Positions 11,556 through 23,845 of a stretch of 64,000 nucleotides of DNA are shown here, in pieces; within the stretch, counting starts at the first letter, position 1; the number at the start of each line of letters is the position of its first letter. The stretch is taken from contig CM026565.1 of assembly GCA_015143295.1 (NCBI GenBank), forward strand, positions 31,070,052 through 31,134,051, in the 5' to 3' direction. The position numbers and the translations under genes were made by a program. The notes beneath the pieces were generated by a model. The model worked only from the letters and a program-made list of their open reading frames with translations, had not been told where the DNA came from and made no database searches. The stretch comes from Tetracentron sinense. Lineage: Eukaryota > Streptophyta > Magnoliopsida > Trochodendrales > Trochodendraceae.

Positions 11556-12016
11556 TGTCACGGGCAATTTAGGTTGCTAGGCAAATCCCGTGTGGCATTT
11601 GATCAATCCGTTGATCAAGTCAGCCTATTCAAAAAGTTACCTAAGAAATAAGAGTAAAGCATATCACAATGCACAAGAAGGAATCAAATATCAATATTAT
11701 TGCATAAAGGGAAAGGTTACAGGACACACATTATACAGATAATGAAAATAAAAGACACTAGGTGAACAAGTGATCAAAGATTGTGCAAAGACAACCCACT
11801 CAAGTGAACTACCACCTCCCCTATAAGGTGGATTATAAACATTTTACAAGTTGGCAGAAGGAAACATCCTATGTGCTGGTAGAGTCATACTCCCTTATTA
11901 CAAAAATGTTACTAAGACTTTGGCGACTAAACTACCCTTTTACAAAAGATAAAAAGACACACAAATAGTGCCACCACTAAGGCCATGCAAACATTGCTGG
12001 ACGAATGGTCATGACA
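11556..12016 (-). repeat. 3' LTR of the chromovirus
   Basis: 461-bp repeat starting TGTCAC and ending TGACA, nearly identical to 19519-19975. Just inside it on the minus strand lies a short purine run (TTGGGGAA), the expected polypurine tract. The flank CCAT at 11552-11555 matches CCAT at 19976-19979, so a 4-5 bp target duplication is likely. It sits only 244 bp upstream of the QCR7 start codon. Confidence 0.9.
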
Positions 12017-15000
12017 TATTCCCCAACTTGTTAAGTTGACGCCCTCGTTGACTTGTTCGCTAAGTATTCTTCAATCTTATCTGCGAAAAGGGGAGAAGAG
12101 TGACGCCTAGTTCCCAACTAGCTTCGGCGTCGGATAGCCCTTTCCATATTACTAAATACTCCATGTGCGCGGGCCTGGTCGGTGATGCTTGGACATGACG
12201 ATCCGCAACAATACGTTCAACTTTTCTTTGGGGTACGGTCGTTACAATAGCTGCATGCCGGTTTGGAGTGTTGCGAGTGGGGTCTTCTTTGTCTGCATTA
12301 TACGGCTTTAACGCACTGGCATGGAAGACCGGGTGATATCTGCGAAATGACTCAGGCAATTTCACCTTGTAGGAGACTTTTCCCACCTTTTCTATGATAG
12401 GAAATGGTCCTTCGTACTTATGAACTAAGCTTTTGTTGCATTTACAAAAGAACTTCAAGTTAACTAGATTTAGCTTTATCAACACTAAGTCTCCCACCTT
12501 AAACTTATCTTGCATTCTCTTTGGATCCGCAAATTTCTTCATTCTTCTAGCGGCTTTCTCAATGTATGTTCTGGCAATGTTTGCATTCTTGGTCCACTAT
12601 TTGGCAAACTTGTATGCGCTGGGGCTGGTTCCTTGGTAACCAACAACGACTGTATGAGGCGTTAGTGGTTGTTGCCTGGTTACTAACTCGAATAGGCTCT
12701 TGTTTGAAGAAGAGCTTTATTGTAAGTTGAAGCAAAATTGAGCGACATCGAGCAAGTTCACCTTATTCTTTTGATTAGCACTGACAAAGTGCCGAAGATA
12801 TTTTTCAAGGAGAGCGTTAAAACGCTCGGTTTGGCCATCAGTCTGAGGATGACTATTTGTCGAAAAGTTAAGCTTAGTCCCAAGAAGTTTGAACAGTTCT
12901 AACCAAAACTTTCTCGTGAATCTTGAGTCTCTGTCGCTTACAATGTTCTGAGGCACACCCCAGTATTTCACCACATTCTTCATGAACAAGTAAGTTGCCT
13001 CCTCTGGTGAACAGTGCAATGGTGAGGGAATGAAAGTAGCATACTTTGAGAATCTGTCGATCACCACTAGGATCAACCCAAACTCCCTCACTTTTGGCAA
13101 GGCCGAAATGAAGTTCATGGAGACACTCTCCCATGGTCTCCTAGGGATAAGTAATGGCTCCAAGAGCCCCAGAGGCCTATTCCTTTCCACCTTATCTTGT
13201 TGGCACACAAGACAAGTCTTCACATATTCTGCAACATCATCTCGCATACGAGGCCAGTAGTAACCCCGTTCTAGCAAGGCATATGTGCAACGCCATCCCT
13301 GATAGCTGCCCAAAGAGTATCATGACACTATTTTATAAGATCATTCCTTAGGTCCCCCATCCTTAGGACAAAGATGCGACTTCCTTTTGTGTAAAGAAAT
13401 CCGTTGTTGATTCAGAAGCGACGAGTCTTGCCACTTTCAACTAGTGGCGAAATTACCTTTACCTGATGATCAGTCTTCAACCCTTCACGGATCTTATCAT
13501 GCATAGTAGACTGCACCCGTTGCACACTCCTATGCATCATCTTCTTTAGGGCCGCAAGTTCTGCTTTGCGACTTAAGGCATCGGCAACATTGTTGTACCG
13601 GCCCGGTTTGTACTCTAACTCGAAGTCGAATTCCGTTAGCAACTCTTGCTTGGACGTTAGCTTCTTCTGCGTTATGAAGTAAGACACGGCAACATTGTCG
13701 ATCTTCACCACAAATTTTGATCCAAGTAAGTAATGCCTCCACACCCAAAGGCAATGCACCATTGCAAACAACTCTTTCTCTTGAACTGTGTAGCGACGCT
13801 CAGTTTCAGATAACTTCCGGCTCTCATAAGCAACCGGATGTTCTTCTTGCACCAACACTCCTCCAATAGCATAGTCTGACGCATCAATATGTACTTCAAA
13901 AAGCTTCACCAAGTCTGGCAGTGCAAGAACAGGATGTTGGGCCACGGTAAGCTTCAGTCTCTCGAATGCTTCCTGGCACTCCCTTGACCATTCCCAAGCA
14001 TGCTCCTTCTTAAGTAGGTCAGTCAATGGTGCTGGAGCTGCTGAGTAACCTTTAATGAATTTACAATAGTAGTTCACAAGGCATAGGAAGGATCGCAGCT
14101 CGGTGGTAGTCATAGGTGGCTTCCACTATTGAATAAATCGGATCTTGTCCTCCTCCATTCTCACTTGTCCTTCGCCCAACACATAGCCAAGGAAACTAAT
14201 ACGCTCCTGTGCAAATGAGCACTTTTCCTTCTTAATATACAATTAGTTCTCATTTAGCATGACTAACACCTTTTGCAAATGCTCAACATGCTCCCTAGGA
14301 GTTGAGCTATACACCACGATATCATCCAAATAGACCACAATGAACTTGTCCAGGAACTCATGGAATATCTGATTCATCAATGTTGAGAAGGTAGCTAGTG
14401 CGTTGGTAAGGCCAAAAGGCATCACCATGAATTCAAATGCACCATATCTCGTCACGCAAGTCGTCTTAAGTTCGTCGCCCTCCACGACGTGAATCTGATA
14501 GTAGCTTGACCGCAAATCAAGCTTACTGAAGTACTTGGTTGTCTCAAGTTGGTCGAACAAATCGGCAATCAACGGGATGAGATACTTGTTTCGCACGATC
14601 AACTTATTTAGTGCTCGGTAATCCACGCAAAGCCTCAGACTCCCGTCATGTTTGCGCTGGAAGAGGATAAGTGTCTTAAATGGTGCCTTGGAGGGGCGAA
14701 TGAAGCCTGACTCCAAGAGATCATCAAGTTGCTTCCGAAGTTAGCAAGCTCCAGAGGGTACATACGATAAGGGGCTTTAGCAGGCGGCTTAGCCCCGGGA
14801 ACAAGTTCTATCTCATGATCAATTGCTCGACGAGGAGGAAGAGATTTTGGCAACTTGTCGGACATCACATTAGCAAACTTTGCCAACACCTTGGTCACTT
14901 CCTTCGGAATTGGATCTTGCTCTAGTTGAGACTCTTCCCTCAACGTAACCAAGTAAGTCATCTCTCCCTTCTTCAACCCTTTCTTAAGTTGTAGGGCTGA

Positions 15001-15335
15001 AAGCATCTTCTCTCTACCTTTGCTTGCCACTATAGGAATCATACATGGAGAGTCACCAACAATGCACAGCGATCGCAGGTACGACATTGGCACAACCTTG
15101 GATTCCTATAAGAACTCCATCCCCACAATGACCTGAAAGTCATCAATAGGAATCGCTGTCAAGTTGGTCTTCCTGACCAAGCTCCCACTTCAATAGGCAC
15201 CCATTTGGCTACCCCGTAAATAGGCTTCGCTGCTGAGTTCACGGCTTTGATGCGACTTGAATCTTTCTCCAGCTTCAATCCAAGTCGCTTAGCTTCTCCT
15301 TCCGCCACAAAGTTGTGTGTCACCCCCGTATCCAC
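12017..15335 (-). pseudogene. Chromovirus (Ty3/gypsy) pol: protease remainder, RT, RNase H, integrase, chromodomain
   Basis: Minus-strand pol of an LTR retrotransposon, broken by stops and shifts into blocks 15335-15159, 15093-14635, 14716-14243, 14113-13412, 13313-12717 and 12542-12060. Seen in order: protease part just after the solo-LTR break, with THNFVAEGEA; reverse transcriptase with LRLCVDYRALN and the YLDD catalytic box; RNase H with HIDASDYAIGGVL and ADALSR; integrase with CLVCQQDK, SDRD and HPQTDGQTE; and a C-terminal chromodomain (EYLVIWKGL then ASWE), which places it among chromoviruses. The first integrase catalytic Asp (normally MDFI) reads MNFI. It cannot make an active polyprotein as it stands. 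Confidence 0.93.
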
Positions 15336-18266
15336 TGTCAGCACCCTATTCTTACACCCCATTTAACCATGGTTAGCTTGACATCACCCTAGGTAAACCC
15401 AAAACCCCAAAATCCAAGCCCATTTGGGCTCAATGCCCATTTTAATTTAAAAGCCTAAACCGTAGCCCAAACCCTAGGCTAACCCTAGCTAAACCCTAGG
15501 TCTAACCCTAGGTCTAACCCTAGGTAAACTCTAGACCAAACTCTAAGTCTAGCCCTAGTCTAAACCCTAGAAAGCCTTAGGTTTAAGCCCCGTAGGCTCA
15601 AGGCCCATTTCAAGTCCCAAAACTCCAAACCGTGGCTAAACACCTCTGGGCCCAAACATGGGCCCACGAGGCCCAACCCAAGTGGGACCCACCTTGATTT
15701 TCAATTTTTTTGAAAGATTGGAGCCAAACCCCAAAAAGGTGTAGGAGTGGGTGCCTTTGGCCCACGCATGTAAGGGTAGGCCCAAAACAAGCAAACAAAA
15801 TAAAATATTTTTTTAAAAAAAAGTACTATTCATCTTCTCTAACAGAGCCGACCTTGGGCAGCCCCTGCTATTGCTCCAACCACTCTCCAGCTGCCGCCCT
15901 GCTCTTCTTCCAGCTCCAGGTTTGGTCCCCCATGCCTAGCAAATTCCGAAAATGCCCCAAGCCTTATCCATATCACCCCTCTCCGTTAAAAACTCCACCG
16001 TAGCCACTGTGTTGGGAGAGGTTTTGGAGGAAAAAATTTTCTTCTGTCCATAGCGTCCAGCCCACCCCCACCTTCTTTAAACTTCTAACCTCCATCCATT
16101 TAGGTCTTAGACTACACCCTAACCCCCGTGTAGCCTCCACCAATTCACCTCAGGCCACCATCCATCTACACAGCAAAGGGGAAGAGAAAAAAAAAAAAAA
16201 TTGTTTCTGCAAAAAAAAAAAAAATCCTCGTCCAGCCTTCTCCCCCTCAAGCCTCTCCCTCATCCCTTATTCAAACCCCCACCGCAACCACTGTTGAGAG
16301 AGGGGCTGATTTGTTTGGTGGCCGTAAGCTCTCTCTTCCCCCTGTTTTATTATTATTATTATTTTTTTCTTTCCCCATAGTTTCCAGCAATAAAGGACTT
16401 CCCTTTTTCCATTATTTTGGTCCTCATCCACTCATCCATGTCCTAACTCATACGGTTGAGAGCAGCAACTCTACTCACCTCCAGTCCAATGGACACACCA
16501 TTTTCCTCATAAAAAAAAAAACCTGCGAATAGCCTCCTACCCAGCCTTTCTCTATGCCCAAATATTCCTTTGCTCAAGCCATCTTCACCCAAAACAGTCC
16601 TTGTGCACGCCTCAGAACAACCACCTCAAAACACCTCCTTTCACAACCCAAAACAGCAGTACCATTCTCCTTCATGAGCAGTTTGGCCACCACACTGAAA
16701 GTCTCCATCCCGAGCAGCTCCCCCATCCAAGGCAGCACCTCCTTTGCAGCAGCGGCTACCCCACCTGTAGCCCGCGAACAGCATTTGAGTAGCTACCTCA
16801 AAGCTCCTTGCACACCCATATCAAAGGTAACTTGCTGCCCCCACCATAAAATCCCTCACCACATCACTCAGCCCCTGTCCTCCACTGTTACAACAGTAGG
16901 TGAAACCCCCTTTCTCTCTTCCTTTGTCCCTTATTTTTGAACTTAGATTGTTATTTTAACTTATTATGTTAGGAACCAGATTAGTTTTATGTTGTATCTT
17001 TGCTAGACTCTATTTGTTTTTTTGTATCTTTACCATGGTTAGTTTTCAAGTTAGAACTCAAGTTAGTATAGTCCACAAGTTAGTTTCAAATGATTCGAAT
17101 CTTGCTTTTAGTATAGTTTTTTTGGATAGTTTTTAACTTTAGTAGGTTATAGCCTTGGTTAATTAGAACTCAGTGTTGTGGCTAGATGTTAAGATAGCTT
17201 CCATAGATTTGAACCTTGTGTAGTTTCGTAGCTTAGCTTTAAATCTTATTTTTAGCATAATCTCTAGATTAGTTTTAACTTAAGTAAGTTCAAATTTATG
17301 TTAGTTTTTGAAACTCTTTTTTTAGCCTTTAAAATCTTCTTTTCATAGGGTGCCTTTTGTAACTTAGTCCTAGCTAGTGTAGTTTGGGTAATCTAAACTT
17401 AGTTTAAGTTTGATCCTTAGATTAGATCTACCTTTGGTTAGTTATTTAGATTAGCTTTAATGTAGTCCAAATCATTTATGGTTAATTTTTCTAGGTTAGT
17501 TCTAACTCGGTCAAATTTTGGTTTTTAAGTAACCCCTAGGTTAGTTCTTGACTTTAGTTCAGTGTTAACCCATAGTTAACTTGCCAACCACCCTTGTCTA
17601 ACTATAGTTAGTTTAAGCTCGTTGCTCCGCAATGAGCCTAAACTACTATTCAAAAAATTCCAAAAAAAATGAAAAACATTCAAAAATACCAAAAACATTC
17701 AAAAAATCCAAAAAGACCAAAAACATGCTTGCTAGGCTTTTTGACCTTGGTTAGCCCATCTAACTATGGTTAACACCCTTCTAACTACGGTTAGACTGAC
17801 CTTGCACTTGACCAACCCGGTCAATTAAACCTTAGCCTCCAGGCTAGACCCTTGACCACCCTATGCACACATACACACCCCATAGCCTTGGCACGGGCTC
17901 ATGTGCCAGAACTACGCTCGGTCTGATCTCACCTAGTGAGTACGTAGGCAACCCTACTCGGGTTCGACCCTAGCCCATCTAGCTTTCTATCTTTCTTGGA
18001 TTAGTATTTGTTTAAACACTTAGGTATTGTAACTAATTTTGAGATTAAAGTTGGCTTAAATTTAGGGAGTAGGTAACCATTGTAAAATGGGGGTCCTGGG
18101 GTGCCTAACACCTTCCTCAGGACTTAATCGAACTGCTTACCTTAATCTCTGATAGACCATAAGTACTTATCCAAATCCCGGGACCTATCCCTTAGAATGA
18201 ATAGGTGGCGACTCTCAGTCAAAACACATAAATGTGAAAGTGGGGTAGGAAAATCCCATGCTCACA
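15336..18266. mobile_element. 2.9-kb solo LTR inserted in the chromovirus protease
   Basis: Starts TGTCAGCACC and ends GCTCACA, flanked by a perfect 5-bp duplication TCCAC (15331-15335 and 18267-18271). It splits the protease gene at its active site. No PBS, PPT or coding region remains, so it is a solo LTR left by recombination. Inside are AACCCTAGG-rich stretches (15465-15560), C/T-rich tracts (15900-16900), a TTAGTTT-rich zone (16960-17600) and, near the right end, AGGTGGCGACTC, a phrase common at LTR ends of Tat/Ogre-type gypsy elements (family assignment from memory). Confidence 0.85.
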
Positions 18267-18271
18267 TCCAC

Positions 18272-19498
18272 CATGGCACGGGTGGCCTTCCCATTGATTT
18301 TCAAATTAACGAACATGAGCCCTTTTGACTGTGGCGCCTTCCCATCACCCTGAGTCTTAAGAGCATCAAGCAACCTGATGGCTCTCATTCTTGGCTGCTC
18401 TTCCTCATCATCATCACTCTCGGACAGCTCCTCATGCATAGCTGCGTTACTCACTGATGCCTGCAGGGCATTGAGGGCTTGTTTCTATGGACAAACTACT
18501 GCTCGGTGCGGTTCACTACAAAGAAAGCACTGCATCGGCTTGGAACCCAAACTCTTTGATGTTGAAGTTTCCTTGCTCAGCCCAGACTTGCCATTGCTAT
18601 GCTTCTTCTCATTCGATGGTCGAGAAGATTTATTGTGGCTAGTGTGGGTCGAGGTCACCTTCTTCTTATTAGGGTCATTTGTGGAGTAGTCATTCAGACG
18701 CTCCGTTACTACTTGTGCTGAAGCTAAGTCTTGAACACATTGTCTCTGCAACTCGGTTTGTGCCCAAGGTTTCAATCCTTCCATGAAGTAGAACATCTTG
18801 TCTTTTTCGGACATGTCTTTGATGTCTAGCATGATGGCCGAGAACCGCTTCACATGTTCCCGCACCGCACCTGTCTGATGCAACTGCCACAAATTCCTCC
18901 TAGCGATGTATTTCACATTCTCGGGCAAGAATTGAGCTTTCAACTCCCTCTTCAAGTCTGCCCAAGAATCCATGACACATCTCCCATTCTAAATGTCATT
19001 GTATCAAGTACGCCACCATAACTTAACATCACCCGATAGATACATTGTTGCTGTTGAGACATTGGCTTCCTCTGATTCCTGTCTCACGGCTCAGAAATAC
19101 TGTTCCATGTCGAACAAGAAATTTTCAAGCTCTTTTGCATCTCTCGCACCACTGTACGAGCGAGGCTCTGACACCTTCACCCGACTATCTGTCTCAGTAG
19201 GGCCATAAGGGTGCGAACCAACTGCTATGGTAAGCACATTCAATCGGTTTGAAAGCTCCTCAATCTTGGCCTGAAGAGCATCCACTGTCCCTTTCACGTC
19301 CTCAGTCAAGGTTTCCACCGATCCGGCCAATTCCTGGTGTTCTTGTTCCATGTTACCTACTCGGTCATTAATTTGCACCAAGGTGTGCAACATCCCATCA
19401 ATCTGTGTTGTCTGGGCTTCCAACTCGTCCAGACGATCCTTGTTAGTGTGCGCTCCTGTCCCATGTGCCATGTCTTCTAGCCTTGAATACACGGTCAC
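18272..19498 (-). pseudogene. Chromovirus gag and start of protease, broken
   Basis: Upstream part of the same element. The open blocks are 19498-19091 (coiled-coil-like N-terminal region rich in E, L and Q), 18973-18485 (capsid-type block including LKRELKAQFLPENV, then a CX2CX3HX4C zinc knuckle around CFLCSEPHRAVVC) and 18454 onward (acidic linker DDDEEEQPR leading into the protease). Stops between 19091 and 18973, and the 2.9-kb insertion at the protease active site, show it is dead. The zinc knuckle has the spacing of plant chromovirus Gag. Confidence 0.88.
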
Positions 19499-19503
19499 GA
19501 CCT

Positions 19504-19517
19504 TGTTCTGATACCAA
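19504..19517 (-). promoter_or_regulatory. tRNA-Met primer-binding site of the chromovirus
   Basis: On the minus strand the sequence directly after the 5' LTR reads TTGGTATCAGAAC, one base off the usual plant TGGTATCAGAGC complementary to the 3' end of initiator tRNA-Met. Its place and orientation fix the direction of the element. Confidence 0.85.
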
Positions 19518-19518
19518 C

Positions 19519-19975
19519 TGTCAGGGGCAATTTAGGTTGCTAGGCAAATCCCGTGCGGCACTTGATCAATCCGTTGATCAAGTCAGCCTATTCAAACAAT
19601 TACCTAAGAAACAAGAGTAAAGCAAACCACAATGCACAAGAAGGAAGCAAAAATCAATATTATTGCATAAATGGAAAGGTTACAGGACACTATACAGGTA
19701 ATGAAAATAAAAGACACTAGGGGAGCAGGTAATCAAAGATGGTGTAAAGACAACTCACTCAAGTGAACTATCACCTCCCCTACAAGGTGGATTATAAACC
19801 TTTTACAAGTTAGCAGAAGGAAACATCCTATGTGCTGGTGGAGTCATACTCCCTTATTACAAAAATGCCACTAAGACTTTGGCGACTAAACTACCATTTT
19901 ACAAAAAATAAATAGACACACAAATAGTACCACCACCAAGGCCATGCAAACATTGCTGGACGAATGGTCGTGATA
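19519..19975 (-). repeat. 5' LTR of the chromovirus
   Basis: 457-bp partner of the repeat at 11556-12016, with mostly point differences and a few small indels. In element orientation it is followed directly by the primer-binding site. TG at its left edge is intact; the right edge reads TGATA where the partner has TGACA. Confidence 0.9.
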
Positions 19976-20297
19976 CCATGCCTAATCTTGTGGCCAAATA
20001 ATTTATTTTCGAGTTTGGTCTGAGCCTGATTTGGCCTTGGCTTAGCAAGTCCAAACTCAGTTCTAACTCGGATCGATTCAAGTTTGGGCTCAACCCAAGC
20101 TCAGATTCCAGATATGGCATGAAATTATGTACTTATATGACATGTTTGATATCAAATTTTTTTCATCCGGCGGTTTGGAATAGTTTTTGAGTTTTGATTT
20201 ACTTAATTTGTATAAAGATTATGTACATGTTTATATATTATGCATATTCACACATAAATTGTATACAAAGTGTATTTAACACACACACATATATATA
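19976..20297. repeat. Duplicated segment, copy A right part
   Basis: Sequence beginning CCATGCCTAATCTTG is closely similar to 39892-40141 and continues, after the Helitron site, as 40957-41010. Together with 11217-11555 it forms copy A of a segment whose copy B is at about 39692-41205. No gene. Confidence 0.8.
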
Positions 20298-21465
20298 CTA
20301 GTAAAAGTGGACGTGCTTTGCACATATCAAAATTTTAATTAAGAAAAAAAATAACATAATTAAATTAAAAATCAATATTATTATTATTTATAATTTTATC
20401 ATCCCTAAAAGAATAGGGCATTAAAAAAAGGACTTTCTAATATAGTCCTTCTAAATCTCTAATAGAGAGTCCTTAACAATAATAATAATAGAGTTTTTTA
20501 TGAAGATTTTCTCTCGTAGAATCCTTATTAATAGACCTTCACCATTTTTTAAAATATATATCTAATATTGTAATTCTATGTAGACATGTCAAGCAGATTT
20601 GCTTAATAATTAGAATTCTACATAATAACTACAAATAATAAATAAAATTATTATCTACACTTCATTTTTTTTTTTGGTTCAATGCTTCCTTTTCTACCAA
20701 CCAGTTCTTCTACAACATGTACTATGCTACTTGGCATACAGGTAAGGTGAATACGAATGGAGGACATTTTGGCTCCATACTTATGTACTCTACAACATAA
20801 AGCAAGTCTAATTAATACATACAACTCTCTAAGCAATGGCAGAATGTACAAGATGACAAGAAAAAGCATGAAACCAAAAGACACATTTTAAGAACTTGGG
20901 AAAAGGCATAACTTCTCTAGAAATAATATAATTTTTTCCCAGAGAGACTCAGGTGAAGAAAGTACCTTATGGTAACCTTTGCAAGGTGATGGAGAGGAGA
21001 TCACTTGGATATATCAATCTTAGAAGAGCCAAATACTTTATCAAAGTAATTGGTATGTGCTTACATCCTCAAGATCATGTGATGCTCAATCAACCCAAAA
21101 AAATTCAGAAATTACATAATATAAGTTAAAAGACTTCATAATAAAGTCCTTCAAAGTCTCTACTAATAAAAAGTCTCTACTAATAAAGAGTCCTTGCCTA
21201 AATCAGATAAGATAAAGCTTTTGAGTCTTTTAAAGTCCCTATTAATAAAGAGTCTTTACTGATAAATCAAATAAGATAAGATAAGACTTTCTAATAGAGT
21301 CCTCTAAAGTCTCTACTAATAAAGAATCTTTACCATTAATAATAACAAAGAGAGAAACGTTTATTATTAATTTTTATTGTGGGTCCTATATATTAATTAA
21401 AAGCACTAAATTTCTAAGCAATACCATATGTTAATAAGTTAATATTTTTAATTAAAAGAAATTTT
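20298..21465 (-). mobile_element. Probable Helitron, minus orientation, 5' end unresolved
   Basis: On the minus strand the sequence ends GTGCAAAGCAC, then a short spacer, then CTAG followed by T, which is the hairpin-plus-CTRR end of plant Helitrons (plus-strand CTAG at 20298-20301). Compared with copy B of the duplicated segment, about 1.2 kb of extra DNA is present here. The exact 5' TC end was not found. Inside are repeated TCTCTACTAATAAAGAGTC-type phrases (21147-21330). Confidence 0.5.
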
Positions 21466-21474
21466 AGTCCAAAT

Positions 21475-21660
21475 AAACTAGGCTAATGTTAGCCCAAAGT
21501 CAGCCTAAACTCAACTTTGAGCCCAACCTAACCCTTACCTTGGCCCCTACGCCCTTAACTTGGGCTGGGCCAGGTTGGTCTTAGGCTGGACTGGCAGGAT
21601 GAGAATCCAAAGTAATATGGATGTGAGCTGTGCTAGTCTTACTCTCAAGCATTCCCAAAA
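21475..21660. repeat. Duplicated segment, copy A distal part
   Basis: Resumes similarity to copy B (41030-41205): AACTAGGCTAATGTTAGCCC, ACTCAACTTTGAGCCCAACC, GGGCCAGGTTGG and GATGAGAATCCA.AGTAATAT occur in the same order in both. No coding region. Confidence 0.75.
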
Positions 21661-22042
21661 CCAACAATGAAAAGTGGGACGAGGTGAGAGTATTTAAGGA
21701 GGACCTACCATCGTTAGGCCATGTGTGATAATTGGCCAACCTAAGCTTTGCTTGGTATCACAACACATACTATGCAAGTTGCTTTGTCTTTATTTTTATA
21801 ACGTACACACATCTCGACAGAGTACACACAACCCTCAATCTCTAAGAAAGCCCTTAACCACACACATCCCTAAAAAAAAAAAAACACACGAGATGAGGTG
21901 GGAATACTTAAGGAGACGGACCCTACCTTCATTAGGATATGTAGGATAATTGGGTACTCCGACCTCACCCCTATTGTTTGAAGGATGTGTGTGGTTAAAG
22001 TCTTTCGTAGAAATTGAGGGTTGGGTGTGTTGTATTTGTAGT

Positions 22043-22087
<45 letters not shown>

Positions 22088-23177
22088 AGGTCTTAACCAT
22101 CAAAGAGAAAGTAGATCAAATAATTAGTTAATAAGAAAAAGTATCGTATCAATATCTATCGATATTGGTTTTTGTACACTATCGATACTGGTTTATTTAA
22201 AGTATCGATATAGTGTTAAAAACCTTTTGTGCTAAATGTTTCATATCTATTGATACAAAGTGTACATATCAACACCAAAAATAAATAATATATATATATA
22301 TATCATCTTCAACATCGGGTTAACATATCATATTGATATATATCAATATTATGAATGGAATAGTATGGATAGTGACTGTGTATATCGACAAAGACGGAAT
22401 AATTTATAAATTATTTTTTGTACAAAATACATTTTAAAATTGATTCAAGGTATTAAAACACATTACAATGGATTTAAAACATTTTCTAACGATTAACAAT
22501 ACGTTTAAGTCATTTCTTTTGGAAACATAAATGACAACTTTATATACTTGCATTATAGGGTAATACCATGATTTAGAGTAAGAAGCATACCTTGAGGGTT
22601 TGAATCTTGGTCGAAAGCTCGATATGGATTTCAGAAGCTCAATTCCAAAATATTTGGAAGCTCAGGTTGTTGGAAATTGTCGATCAAGGTATCGATAGAT
22701 ATAGCCCTCTTTTTTTAGGGTTGTGTGGGTGCTCTCTGCTTTGTTGCATGTGGCTGTATGTGTGAGTTGTGTTTGTGTTATATATACCTTAAAAAACCAG
22801 CATGAGCTCTGCCCTTTAGTCCCACATCGATGGGTTAGGTGTGTGTTGTGTGCCTTTTAATATCCCATACAGTCCTTTTTTTGAGGGTTGTATGGATGCT
22901 CTGTGCTTTGTTGCATGTGGGTGTGAGTTGTGTGTGTGTGTTTGTGTTATACATACCAAAAAAAAGAAGAAGAAGGTATTGATAGATACACAGTGAAGTA
23001 GCTTAGGTTTTAAATGGCCTACACCTTGGTGTTTTTTTTTTCATAAAGACCGATGTCATAATAAAAAAAAAATTGCATGTGTGAAGAACTTCGTATGTGT
23101 TTAAGGGTATTGTGAGAAGAGTTTTTGAAATGTATGGATTATAAAAACAAAGGCAAACTATAGGGCAATTTGACTGA
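21661..23177. other. Intergenic repeats, no gene
   Basis: Contains a pure A tract of about 41 bases (22046-22085), TATCGATA-word-rich DNA (22140-22400) that resembles the subterminal parts of the hAT-like families but lacks readable ends, and two related phrases around GCTTTGTTGCATGTGG (about 22738 and 22907), apparently one duplicated repeat. Confidence 0.45.
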
Positions 23178-23525
23178 TGATCTTCTCTAGTTGTAACCGG
23201 TTTTGGGCAAAATCGGTTACAACCTTGTGGTCATCACATGTCTCTTTTTACACCCCTTAACTGTGTTAAGATTTACCTATCCCAGGTTCACCCATCTCTC
23301 TTTGGTTTTTAGAAAAAATATTTTTAAGAAATTAACCTTAGGAGTTAGTAAATTTTAACCACAGTTAATAAATTTTTTTATTATTTTTTTCTAAAAACTA
23401 AGAATAGGTAGATGAACCTTAGGGGTGAGTGAATTTTAACCATAGTTAAAAGGTGTCAAAAGAGACATGTGGCCACCTCATGGGCGTAACCGGTTTTGGC
23501 AAAACCGGTTACAACTGAAGAAGAA
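23178..23525. repeat. Foldback element with AACCGGTT shoulders
   Basis: The most complete foldback copy: shoulder GTTGTAACCGGTTTTG at left and CAAAACCGGTTACAAC at right, then CACATGTCTCTTTTTAC mirrored as AAAAGAGACATGTGG, then core arms with TTAACTGTG/CATAGTTAA and TTTTTAGAAAAAA. About 150-bp arms. It lies about 230 bp upstream of the AKT TATA-like motif. Confidence 0.8.
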
Positions 23526-23741
23526 TACGTCCCGGGCAAATAAGGAAAAATCCATTTTCAATTATCCCTTGTATGCTTCACCACCACTCCTAGTTTTGGT
23601 TATCCCAAAGTAGCCTTAGTGGAGGTAGTGTTGGTTGGTACGTAACACATGTGAGGGGGCAATACGGTCATTTACTTCTCTCCTCGAAAATTCAGTCTGA
23701 TAGCCGTAGGGACTACAAGTTAAGTTGGGACAACGATGTTA

Positions 23742-23845
23742 GAGAGAGAGAGAGCTTATAAATGGAGCGAGAAACCAAAGCAGAGAGGAGAAACCAAAGC
23801 AGAGAGAAGAACAGAGCCTTTGAGAGCTTTGGCTTTGTTGCTGCA
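23742..23845 (+). promoter_or_regulatory. AKT core promoter and 5' leader
   Basis: An AG microsatellite (23742-23754) is followed by a TTATAAAT motif at 23756-23763, about 85 bp before the chosen ATG. If this is the TATA box, transcription would begin near 23790, giving a leader of about 55 nt, and the upstream in-frame ATG at 23762 would not be transcribed. The upstream region is bounded by a foldback repeat ending near 23525, leaving about 230 bp of non-repeat promoter. Confidence 0.45.

Larger units (their letters stand above)
11556..19975 (-). mobile_element. Chromovirus LTR retrotransposon carrying a nested solo LTR
   Basis: Complete element of 8420 bp: 5' LTR, PBS, gag, pol with chromodomain, PPT and 3' LTR, all on the minus strand. 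Removing the nested solo LTR and its duplicated target leaves about 5.5 kb, a normal size for plant chromoviruses. A second copy of the flanking host sequence at about 39802-40130 is uninterrupted at the matching point (39892-39895), which independently confirms both ends. Confidence 0.92.

Noticed and set aside
15465..15560. Telomere-like AACCCTAGG repeats
   Set aside because: The unit is AACCCTAGGTCT, not TTTAGGG, and lies inside a solo LTR with its own target duplication.
22818..22828. AGTCCCACATCG, the plant snRNA upstream sequence element (also at 55597)
   Set aside because: No TATA at the proper distance and no U-snRNA sequence follows; both sites lie in dispersed repeats.
23762..23845. 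In-frame upstream ATG that would extend the AKT N-terminus by 28 residues
   Set aside because: It overlaps the TATA-like motif and the extension does not resemble family N-termini; possible but less likely than 23846.
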